Positions 56,615 to 63,743 of a stretch of 63,743 nt of DNA are shown here, piece after piece. The notes beneath the pieces were generated by a model. The model saw only the letters and a list, made by a program, of their open reading frames with translations, ran no database searches and had not been told where the DNA came from. Both the position numbers and the translations under genes were made by a program. The first letter of the stretch is position 1. Each line of letters opens with the position of its first letter. The stretch covers positions 2,871,490 through 2,935,232 of the forward strand of contig NZ_JAELVF020000001.1 in assembly GCF_018101125.2 (NCBI RefSeq), read 5' to 3'. Source of the stretch: Streptomyces tardus. GTDB lineage: Bacteria > Actinomycetota > Actinomycetes > Streptomycetales > Streptomycetaceae.

Positions 56615-59572
56615 TCAGCGGTGTGCGGTGGCCGCCAGCAGCTCCTGCACCTGGTGCCGCTCCGGAGAGTTGCGCGCCTCCAGGACCTGCTGGGCGTCGA
56701 GCCAGCAGGCCTGCGCCCTGCCGTGCTGGCCGAGTTCGGCCAGCGCCTTGCCGAGGACGATGAGGACCGTGCCGCGGCGCCATTCGCCGCCGATGGCGCG
56801 CAGGGTGATGGCACGTTCGGCGTGGGTGGCCGCGGTGCCCGCGTCCCCGAGTTCGAGATGCGCCTCGGCGAAGCGGAAGTGCGTCACACCCACCCAGCGG
56901 TCCTGGCGGCTGTCCTGGAAGACCTCCAGCGCCCGCTGGAGCTCCACGAGCGCTTCCTCGGGCCGCCCGGCCCTGGTCAGTGCGCAACCGAGTGTGTAAC
57001 GGGCGTTCGCCAGCCGGAGAGTGAGGCCGATCCGCTGGTAGAAGGAGACGCCTTCCCTTGCCAGCCTGATCGCGCTCTCGTGCCGGCCCAGTGCCATGTG
57101 GATGCGCGAGAGGTTGCAGATCGCGCTCGCCTCGCTGGAGGTGTTCCGGTCTTCCCGGAACGCCTCGATGGCCTGCAGGATGAACGGCTCGGCGCGCTCG
57201 TGGTCGCCGAGGTAGGTCGCGATGATGCCGCGCTCGTTCGGCAGGTAGGAGGTGGAGAGCGGGTCCTCCGCCGACAGGGCCAGCAGCATCGCGTGCGTGG
57301 CCTCCTGGTCGGCCTGCTCGAACCGGCCGGAGTCCGCGTGGGTGTGGGTCAGCGTGACCCGGGCCCGTGCGCCCACCAGCGCGTCCCCGGCGGCGTCGGC
57401 GGCGTCCCGTACGGCGGTGGCGGCCTGTTCGTAGCTCTGCGAGTGCACGCCCGAGTCGGAGAGGTCGATCGTGGCGAAGAGCAGGTCGACGGCGGCGCGC
57501 AGCGAGGCGGGGGAGGACGCGCTCTGCCGGACGCACGCCAGCAGGCAGCTCGCCTCGGTGAACAGCCAGTCGAGGGCTTCCTCGCGGTGCTCGAAGTCCA
57601 GCCCCGGATGGTTCGCCTCCAGCAGGTGCTGTGCGGCGCGCTCGGCGGGCCGGTCGAGCGCGAAGGCTCGTTTGCCGGTGGCGAGGTAGAAGTCCAGCAG
57701 ACGGGCGCGGGCCAGGTCGCCCTCGGAGACCGTCGGGGTCTCGTCCGCGCCGGCGTCGGGCGGGAGCGACGCGTCCTGCTCCGTGCGGCGGGCGCGGTCG
57801 CGCGCGTAGAGGCGGAGCAGGTCGTGGAAGCGGTAGCGGCCGGGTGCGGCCGACTCCAGGAGGCTGGTGTCGACCAGCGACTCCAGCACCTCCTCGGCCT
57901 CCTCCGGATCGCGGTCGAGCGCCGCGGCTGCCGCGTGCAGCGAGATGTCCGACCCGTCGGCCTGGCCCAACAGCCGGAAGGCACGGGCCTGTTCGGTGTC
58001 GAGCTGGCCGTAGCCCAGCTCGAAGGTGGCGCGGACGGCCTGGTCGCCGGCCTGGAGCACGTCCAGCCTGCGCCGTTCGTCGGCGAGCTTGCTGGCCAGC
58101 ACCGAAACGGTCCAGGTCCGGCGGGCGGCGAGCCGGGCGGCGGCGATGCGGATGGCGAGCGGGAGGAAGCCGCAGGCGGCCACGACATCCATCGCGGACT
58201 CCCGCTCGGCGCGCACCCGTTCCTCGCCCACGATCTTGGTGAAGAGCCGCATCGCCTCGTCGGGGCTCATCACGTCGAGGTCGACCAGGTAGGCGCCGGC
58301 CAGGTCGATCATCCGGGTGCGGCTGGTGATCAGCGCGGCGCAGCCCTCGGTGCCCGGCAGCAGCTGGCGGATCTGCGCGGCGTCCCGGGCGTCGTCCAGC
58401 ACGGTGAGAACCCGGCGGCCGGAGAGCAGGCTCCGGTAGAGCGCCGCGCGCTCCTCGAGACTCTCGGGGATCGCACTGTCCGCGATGCCGAACGCCCGCA
58501 GGAAGGAGGCGAGTACGGCCCTCGGCTCGGCCGGGCCGGCGCTCGCGCCCTGGAGGTCGGCGTACAACTGGCCGTCGGGGAAACGGTCCTTGGCCGCGTG
58601 GGCGACGTGGATGGCGAGAGTCGTCTTGCCGACGCCGCCGATTCCGGCGACCGCGGAGACGGCCATCACCGCGCCGTCGGAGTTCGCCAACTCCTCGCGC
58701 AGCTCCTTGACGAAGGACGAGCGTCCGGTGAAGTCCTTCACGCTGGCGGGGAGTTGGTGAGGCGTGACCCTGTCGCCGACGGCGCCTCGGACGCCCGAGG
58801 GTGCGAGGGCGAGGCCCTCGTCCGCGCGCAGGATGCGCTGGTGCAGCTCGGACAGCTCGGCGCACGGGTCGATGCCCAGTTCCTCGGCCAGCAGCGCGCG
58901 GGTGTCGTCGTAGACCGCGAGCGCCTCCGCCTGACGGCCGCTGCGGTAGAGCGCGAGCATCAGCAGTTCGCGCAGCCGCTCCCGCAGTGGATGGGCAGCG
59001 CCGACCGCGGTGAGCTCGGAGACCGCCTCGGCGTGGCAGCCGACCTGGAGGTCCAGGTCGAAGCGGTGCTCGAGCAGCGAGAGGCGCCACTCCGCGAGCC
59101 GCACCCGCTGGGTCTCCGCGTACGGGCCCGGCAGATGGGACAGCGGCTCGCCGTCCCACAGTGCGAGCGCCTCGCCGTAGTGCTCCCTGGCCTTTCCGAG
59201 GTCGCCCTCCGCCGTGAACTTCTCGGCGAGCGAGGCGAGTCGGGAGGCACGGTCGAGATCCAGCGAGACACCGGGAGCCGAGGTCTGGATGGCGTAACCG
59301 CCGGACTCGCTGAGCAGCGTCCGGCTCCCCAGCACCTTGCGCAGCCGGGATGCGTACGTCCGCAGCGCGGCGAGTGCCTGTTGCGGCGGCTCCTCGCCCC
59401 AGATCGCGTCGACCAGCTCGGGCGCGGTGGCCGTGTGCCCGCCGCGCAGCAGGATCGCCGCGAGCAGGGCACGTTGCTGTGGTGAACCGGTGCTGAGCTG
59501 TGTGCCGTCCCGCCAGGCCCTGACGGGCCCAAGCACCGCGAAGCGCAGCCCCGTACCAGGGTCGGCGACCAT
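56615..59572 (-). CDS. afsR: SARP-family transcriptional activator AfsR
   Basis: A 985-residue regulator from ATG 59572 (GGGAG 6 bases upstream); S. coelicolor AfsR is about 993. An OmpR-like winged helix spans 8-100 (LRFAVLGPVRAWRDG, LRTYASRLRKVLG), the BTAD helical domain about 100-250, and an NB-ARC ATPase about 275-600 with Walker A GIGGVGKTT (310-318) and VLTVLDDA (about 387-394). TPR-like repeats fill about 650-985. It is phosphorylated on Ser/Thr by AfsK and related kinases and activates afsS. The kinase gene lies 3 kb away on the other strand, as in S. coelicolor. A TGAC-x(5)-GTCA dyad around 59731-59743 is in its leader. Confidence 0.95.
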   Translation of the reverse strand: MVADPGTGLRFAVLGPVRAWRDGTQLSTGSPQQRALLAAILLRGGHTATAPELVDAIWGEEPPQQALAALRTYASRLRKVLGSRTLLSESGGYAIQTSAPGVSLDLDRASRLASLAEKFTAEGDLGKAREHYGEALALWDGEPLSHLPGPYAETQRVRLAEWRLSLLEHRFDLDLQVGCHAEAVSELTAVGAAHPLRERLRELLMLALYRSGRQAEALAVYDDTRALLAEELGIDPCAELSELHQRILRADEGLALAPSGVRGAVGDRVTPHQLPASVKDFTGRSSFVKELREELANSDGAVMAVSAVAGIGGVGKTTLAIHVAHAAKDRFPDGQLYADLQGASAGPAEPRAVLASFLRAFGIADSAIPESLEERAALYRSLLSGRRVLTVLDDARDAAQIRQLLPGTEGCAALITSRTRMIDLAGAYLVDLDVMSPDEAMRLFTKIVGEERVRAERESAMDVVAACGFLPLAIRIAAARLAARRTWTVSVLASKLADERRRLDVLQAGDQAVRATFELGYGQLDTEQARAFRLLGQADGSDISLHAAAAALDRDPEEAEEVLESLVDTSLLESAAPGRYRFHDLLRLYARDRARRTEQDASLPPDAGADETPTVSEGDLARARLLDFYLATGKRAFALDRPAERAAQHLLEANHPGLDFEHREEALDWLFTEASCLLACVRQSASSPASLRAAVDLLFATIDLSDSGVHSQSYEQAATAVRDAADAAGDALVGARARVTLTHTHADSGRFEQADQEATHAMLLALSAEDPLSTSYLPNERGIIATYLGDHERAEPFILQAIEAFREDRNTSSEASAICNLSRIHMALGRHESAIRLAREGVSFYQRIGLTLRLANARYTLGCALTRAGRPEEALVELQRALEVFQDSRQDRWVGVTHFRFAEAHLELGDAGTAATHAERAITLRAIGGEWRRGTVLIVLGKALAELGQHGRAQACWLDAQQVLEARNSPERHQVQELLAATAHR

Positions 59573-60100
59573 GAGTGCTCCCTACTCTCACCTGAATCTC
59601 GGTGCCCGACCCATCAGTGTGCCTTCTCAACTCCCGTTGTGGCAGCCGCCCGTCGGCCTCCGAAAGCGTCGGCTTCAGCCAAGGGGACGGAGTGGTACGG
59701 GCGTTGGTGACACTCTGCTGAAAGAGTCTGACGTTAAGTCAATTGCGTCTGTGCTGAACGCTGTGGGGCCCCGGCGACCGTGTGCGGGTGCGAGCGGTTG
59801 CCCCGTCGCCGGGCGGACGGACCGGTCGTGGCGAAGAGGGGCGAGCCGTTCCCGACGCGGTTCCGCACCACGGGGCGGGCCTGCTCGGCTGGTGCGCCCT
59901 GTGGGCCGGACACCGACGGTTCGGAACGATCCGGGCGTGGCTGTCGTGGCGGATGTGGCGGATGTGGCGGGTGGTGGCGGTGCGAATTGTGGCGGTGCGG
60001 TCGGCCGGTGCGTCGACGCGGCCGTACCGGGCTCGTCGGCAGCGCGTCCGGCGGTGCGTCCGGCGGCGCGGGCGGCTGCCGGGGCACGGAGCGGCGGGGT
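59573..60100. other. afsR leader and intergenic region
   Basis: 528 bases without a supported gene. On the minus strand TTGACT at 59742-59737 followed by TAACGTCAG is the most promoter-like element and could drive afsR. The rest, from 59760 on, is G+C-rich. Confidence 0.45.
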
Positions 60101-60334
60101 TCAGCGCTCCAGGTCGAACTCGCCGTCCCTGGCGCCCAGTACGAAGGCCTCCCACTCGGCGGCGGTGTAGCGAAGCACCGTGCCGGGATCGGCCGAGTTC
60201 CTCATCGCCATGCCCCCGCCGGGGAGTTGGGCGATCTCCACGCGCTCCTCCTCGGGTGCTCCCGGAGCGTGCTGCCACTCCACACCGGAAATGTCGAGGG
60301 CGTACAGCTCGTCCTTCTCCTGCTGGGTACCCAT
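60101..60334 (-). CDS. DUF397-family protein
   Basis: A 77-residue protein from ATG 60334. It matches DUF397: DISGVEWQHAPGAPEEERVE, then the conserved MAMRNSADPGTVLRYTAAEW and FVLGARDGEFD. Members are typically paired with an adjacent Xre-type regulator (as in BldB/WhiJ-like pairs) and help control development. Here no Xre gene is beside it, so the partner must be elsewhere. It has no signal peptide and is probably cytosolic. Confidence 0.92.
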   Translation of the reverse strand: MGTQQEKDELYALDISGVEWQHAPGAPEEERVEIAQLPGGGMAMRNSADPGTVLRYTAAEWEAFVLGARDGEFDLER

Positions 60335-60599
60335 GGCGCCAAGTCCTCTCGTGCAAGCCCGCCGAGGTGCTGCCGTGCACCCCGCCCAGCTGATGACCCC
60401 CGTCAACTGCTGCAAACCGTCCGCCCGTCGAGCCTATCGTCGCGGCGGCCCCGGCTGTAGCGGGGGAGCGGAAAATGAGTACGGCCTTCGAGCCCGCGCG
60501 AGTACTGTTCCCGACCGTGACCCGTAGCAGCTGCGCACGACACCTTTCCTCCCGGCAGAGCTCCACCGGCCGCCGGGTGAGCGTGCCGAGGGCCGGGCG

Positions 60600-61913
60600 G
60601 TGAGCCGAACGGCGCTGTTCACGGACGTACGGCCGCTGCGTTCCAGCAAGCGGTTCCGGGAGCTGTGGATCGGGACCTCGCTGGGCCTGTTCGGCGGCCA
60701 CCTCGCCAACGTGGCGGTACTGCTCCAGGTCTGGAATCTCACCGGAAGTCCGCTGTGGACGGGGCTGATCGGCGTCGCCAGTGCGCTGCCGATGACGGCC
60801 TTCGGTCTGCTCGGGGGTGCGCTCGCGGACGCGATGGACCGCCGGGCGCTGGTCGCGCTGGCGACCTCCGCGCAGCTGCTGGCCGCGATCGGGTTCACCG
60901 CGCAGGCGCTGGCCGGCAACGGGCGGGTACTGGTGCTGCTCGGTCTGGTCTCCTTCTCGGCGGCGTGTATCGGACTGGGTTCCGCCGCCCGCAGGACTCT
61001 CCCGGTACGACTCCTCCCGGGCAACGAGCTGGCCGCCGGGCTCGCGCTGCAGAACTTCGCCTCCCAGGCGTCGATGCTGCTCGGGCCCGCGGCGGCCGGG
61101 TTTCTGATTGCGCGGTCGGGGATGGCCGCCGCGTACCTCGTGCAGGCGGTCGCGGTGGCGGTCTCGCTGCTCGCGGTGCTCCGGCTCCCGCCGATGCCCC
61201 GGCTGCCGGCGGCGGACACTGGGAGCGCCGAACCGGGGCCGGGGGAGAGTGAACCGGAGCCGGACCACCGTGAGTCTGCGCCCGGCGGTCCCGCGCGGAA
61301 GAGCTGGCGACCGCCTCGGGGCGGCTGGCGGATCATCGCCCAACGGCCCACTCTCTGGGGCTCGTTCGCCACCGACCTGGCCGCGACGCTGCTGGCCATG
61401 CCGATCTCGCTGTTCCCGCTGGTCAACGAGGCCCGGTTCGACGGCGATCCGCGCACTCTCGGGCTCTTCCTCTCCTCGGTCGCGGTCGGCGGGATCTGCG
61501 CCGGCCTGCTGTCGGGCAGCTATACGCGGGTACGCCGCGCGGGCCGGCTCCAGCTGGCGGCGGCGCTGGTGTGGAGCCTGGCGCTCGCCGCCTTCGGACT
61601 GGCCGAACCGCTCTGGCTGGTGCTCGGCGCGCTGGTGGTGGCGGGCGCCGCCGACACCGTCTCGGTGGTCACGCGCGCGGCGCTCGTGCAGATGGAGACA
61701 CCGGACCGCTTCCGCGGACGGGTGTCCTCGGTCGAACTCGTCATCGGCGCCGCGGGGCCCGAACTGGGCAATTTCCGGGGCGGGTTGGTCGCTTCCTTCA
61801 CCTCCGCGCCGTTCGCCCTGGCCTCCGGCGGCCTGGTGGCCGCCGCGGTGGTCTCCGCTGTCGCCGCGGTCAACCGGCCCCTGCGGAGCTACCGGCTTCC
61901 GCGTGAGCAGTGA
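60600..61913 (+). CDS. MFS transporter (enterobactin-exporter/macrolide-efflux-like)
   Basis: A 437-residue membrane protein from GTG 60600. About twelve hydrophobic segments are interrupted by a central cytoplasmic loop (about 200-240; Gly/Pro/Glu-rich). The motif-A-like loop between helices 2 and 3 reads GGALADAMDRR. Overall it is of the MFS_3/EntS type, which exports siderophores or antibiotics. No biosynthetic or regulator gene is adjacent to indicate the substrate. It converges on the PHP-domain gene. Confidence 0.88.
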   Translation: MSRTALFTDVRPLRSSKRFRELWIGTSLGLFGGHLANVAVLLQVWNLTGSPLWTGLIGVASALPMTAFGLLGGALADAMDRRALVALATSAQLLAAIGFTAQALAGNGRVLVLLGLVSFSAACIGLGSAARRTLPVRLLPGNELAAGLALQNFASQASMLLGPAAAGFLIARSGMAAAYLVQAVAVAVSLLAVLRLPPMPRLPAADTGSAEPGPGESEPEPDHRESAPGGPARKSWRPPRGGWRIIAQRPTLWGSFATDLAATLLAMPISLFPLVNEARFDGDPRTLGLFLSSVAVGGICAGLLSGSYTRVRRAGRLQLAAALVWSLALAAFGLAEPLWLVLGALVVAGAADTVSVVTRAALVQMETPDRFRGRVSSVELVIGAAGPELGNFRGGLVASFTSAPFALASGGLVAAAVVSAVAAVNRPLRSYRLPREQ

Positions 61914-61965
61914 GACCCGCCCACGCGACGTACGACCCCCGGCCGGGCCCGGTTCCGCGGCGGTT

Positions 61966-62005
61966 CCGGGGCCGCGGCCGGTTCCGGGCCGGCGGCCGGC
62001 CCCGG
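61966..62005. terminator. Bidirectional terminator hairpin
   Basis: CCGGGGCCG (61966-61974) and CGGCCCCGG (61997-62005) pair perfectly, with more G+C-rich pairing possible inside, between the convergent transporter and metallohydrolase genes. Confidence 0.55.
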
Positions 62006-62044
62006 TGCTGGTGGGAGGGCTGTCCGCGGGCCGGCGCCGAGCGC

Positions 62045-63562
62045 TCATCGCGGCGGGGCGGCGTCCAGCCAGACCGGGTTGGTCATCGCGGCCATGGCGC
62101 CCGGGAGTTGGCCCTCGCCGCCCGGGTGCCGCACCTCGGCGCGCACGTACGAGGCCAGTGAGGCGGTCGTGCGCCACTCCAGCCCGGTCGCCGCCGGACC
62201 GGACAGCAACTCGCCCTGGTCGGTGAGGAGTCGGGCGACCGCGCCCTCGGGCGCCCCGTCGACCGCGAGTCGTACGGTGACGTCCGCGGTCGGCGCGGTG
62301 CGCAGTCGTCCGCCGATGGTCGCGTGGCCGCCGCGCTCGTCGGAGGCGGAGAGCTCCAGAGAGATCCGGGAGGACTCGGCGAGGTAGCTGCGGCCCGCCC
62401 GGATGCCCGCGAGCACGTCCCTGCGGGTGAGGTCGTCGGCGTGCACCACCGTCTGCGGCAGCCCCACATCCTGCCCCTCGCTGTGCGCGTCGCTGCAACC
62501 GAGGGCGGGCAACCAGTCGCGACCGCGTTCCACCAGCATGTTGTCCCAGGCGGCAAGCGCGAGCTCGTCATCCGGGGTCCACGGACCGTTCCACAGCTCG
62601 ATCGCGTCGGCGCCCTCGTAGCCGAACTTCCACTGGCAGCCGACGTAGGGGCAGTTGGGGTGCGCAGGCACGACCAGGCCGCCGGCGCGGTGGATGCGGC
62701 GCACCCAGCGCTCGTACGCGTCGTCCCGCGCCCGGTAGCGCCAGTCGACGAAGGTGCCGGGGTCGGTGCCGAGGGCCAGGTAGTGACCGTTGCGGGTGGT
62801 GACCTCCTCGCCGCAGAGCACCAGCAGATCGTCGCCGAACAGCCCCTCCCAGGCGGCGTGCCCCGAGGTGGTGTTGTGCTCGGTGCTCACGATGAAGTCA
62901 AGTCCCGCCCTGCGTGCGGCAGTTGCCACCTCCGCCGGGGTGCGCCGCCCGTCCGAGTGAACGGTGTGCAGATGGCAGTCGCCGCGGTACCAGGCGCGCC
63001 CGCGGCCCCGGGCCCGCTCGGAGGGGTGGACCGGTATCGGCGTACGTCCCGGCCTGCCGGGCGTCAGGGTGACGGTCAGCTCGTACCGCATGCCCTGCGG
63101 CGCGACCGTGTACGGGCCGAGCACGATGTGCCAGGTGCCGGGGCCGACCGGACCCGGCAGATAGCCCGGCGTCGCCCGCTCCGCGCTGATCGTGAACTCG
63201 GTGCGGAAGCCGCCCGACCAGCCGCGGAACCCGTCCGTTCGGGGAGCCCCGCCGCGCGGGTCCGTACCGCGCGGGTCGAAGACGCCGATGTCCAGTGCGT
63301 TGCCCGGGGTGCCCTCGGGTACCTCCGGCCTGTCGTAGCCGTAGGAGACGGCGATCTCCCGTACTCCGCGCGGCACTTCGACCGGGACGTATACGAAATC
63401 CGGTGCTCCGGTGGGCAGTTCACCCTTGATGGTGCGGGAGAGCGGCGCCGCGGGTGAGTCGCCCTGTGCGCCGCCGTCCGCGGCGCGGGCGAAGTCCATC
63501 GGGGCGAGCGTGACCGCGCCCGCCATGCCCGCCGTGGACTTGAGCATGTCGCGTCTGTGCAT
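62045..63562 (-). CDS. Exported CehA/McbA-type PHP-fold metallohydrolase
   Basis: A 505-residue protein from ATG 63562 (GGGAG 9 bases upstream). The N-terminus MHRRDMLKSTAGMAGAVTLA is a Tat-like signal (R-R-x-M-L-K), so it is likely exported folded. After a beta domain (about 50-200) comes the PHP-like phosphoesterase domain with YRGDCHLHTVHSDGRRTPAE, FIVSTEHNT and LGCSDAHSEGQDVG, which supply the metal ligands. A C-terminal beta domain follows. CehA and McbA hydrolyse carbaryl; the wider family hydrolyses esters or phosphodiesters. The real substrate here is unknown. Confidence 0.9.
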   Translation of the reverse strand: MHRRDMLKSTAGMAGAVTLAPMDFARAADGGAQGDSPAAPLSRTIKGELPTGAPDFVYVPVEVPRGVREIAVSYGYDRPEVPEGTPGNALDIGVFDPRGTDPRGGAPRTDGFRGWSGGFRTEFTISAERATPGYLPGPVGPGTWHIVLGPYTVAPQGMRYELTVTLTPGRPGRTPIPVHPSERARGRGRAWYRGDCHLHTVHSDGRRTPAEVATAARRAGLDFIVSTEHNTTSGHAAWEGLFGDDLLVLCGEEVTTRNGHYLALGTDPGTFVDWRYRARDDAYERWVRRIHRAGGLVVPAHPNCPYVGCQWKFGYEGADAIELWNGPWTPDDELALAAWDNMLVERGRDWLPALGCSDAHSEGQDVGLPQTVVHADDLTRRDVLAGIRAGRSYLAESSRISLELSASDERGGHATIGGRLRTAPTADVTVRLAVDGAPEGAVARLLTDQGELLSGPAATGLEWRTTASLASYVRAEVRHPGGEGQLPGAMAAMTNPVWLDAAPPR

Positions 63563-63743
63563 CGCTGCCGGCTCCCTGGGGTCGAGGACCTGAGAGACCG
63601 TTGTACGGGCGGCGGCCCGCAGAGGTAACCCCGCGCGCGTGAACATCGGCCGAAGGAACGACGGCCGGAGGCGCGTCGGTGCGGTGCGCGGCAGGAGCGT
63701 CCGGTGTCGGTGCGGGCCGGTGGGGGTTGGATCGGTGCGAGAC
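63563..63743. other. Right-hand end of the window, no gene recognised
   Basis: The leader of the metallohydrolase gene and about 100 bases of G+C-rich sequence; no start or end of another gene can be recognised before the window stops. Confidence 0.4.

Noticed and set aside
56226..59630. A 1134-codon frame on the same strand as afsR but in another phase
   Set aside because: It is an out-of-phase shadow of afsR with no domains; the afsR frame has complete SARP, NB-ARC and TPR signatures.

Overview
The window is high-G+C actinomycete DNA, almost certainly from Streptomyces or a close relative. The evidence is strong G/C third-position bias, frequent GTG starts, and landmark genes: an AfsK kinase with its upstream KbpA-like partner, the SARP regulator AfsR, a DmdR1-type iron repressor beside a SIS-domain sugar-phosphate gene with a DasR-like operator, a DUF397 protein and an SCO4402-family protein. 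From memory, the order resembles the S. coelicolor SCO438x-SCO4426 chromosome-core segment; no alignment was run. I saw no tRNA, rRNA, CRISPR array, transposase or phage gene.

Layout. 1-3.8 kb: a membrane protein cut by the window edge, a probable MarR remnant and a Ser/Thr kinase fused to a DUF4328 membrane domain. 4.0-12.2 kb: one tight operon for branched or terpenoid acyl-CoA breakdown (AtuA-like protein, biotin-dependent carboxylase beta and alpha subunits, acyl-CoA dehydrogenase, enoyl-CoA hydratase, TetR regulator). 12.3-18.3 kb: a small citrate synthase, PdxH, a SEDS (RodA/FtsW) glycosyltransferase and a PAS-domain sensor. 18.5-20.9 kb: divergent SIS and dmdR1 genes separated by about 0.9 kb of scrambled DNA made from pieces of those same two genes. 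21.6-29.7 kb: a hydrolase lacking its nucleophile, a VOC/TipA-like MerR pair, an ABC-2 exporter, a primase-polymerase-like protein and an NsdA-like regulator. 29.9-32.3 kb: a proline-rich membrane-protein gene broken by an internal inversion and fold-back repeats. 32.6-41.3 kb: a substrate-binding lipoprotein, an SCO4402-family protein, PurU, an ECF sigma/anti-sigma pair, a STAS protein, an M64 peptidase and an anti-sigma-type ATPase. 41.6-48.6 kb: a GlxA-type regulator divergent from an NAD(P)H oxidoreductase, an AraC pseudogene, a flavin monooxygenase, a GNAT, a regulator and a secreted S8 protease. 49.0-59.6 kb: the afsK/afsR antibiotic-regulation locus. 59.6-63.7 kb: DUF397 protein, MFS transporter and PHP-fold metallohydrolase.

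How they work together. The 4-12 kb operon looks like one catabolic module under its own TetR. KbpA, AfsK and AfsR form the known phosphorylation relay controlling secondary metabolism. Immediately downstream of afsR lie two very small genes on the same strand, one of which has an AfsR-box-like direct repeat upstream, so it is a candidate for the afsS role.

The most unusual features are two unrelated loci (19.2-20.1 kb and 30.2-31.2 kb) carrying fold-back palindromes, inverted copies and short direct repeats with microhomology at the joints. They are either genuine template-switch rearrangements or assembly/amplification artefacts. The sequence alone cannot decide, and read-level evidence is needed before building biology on them.
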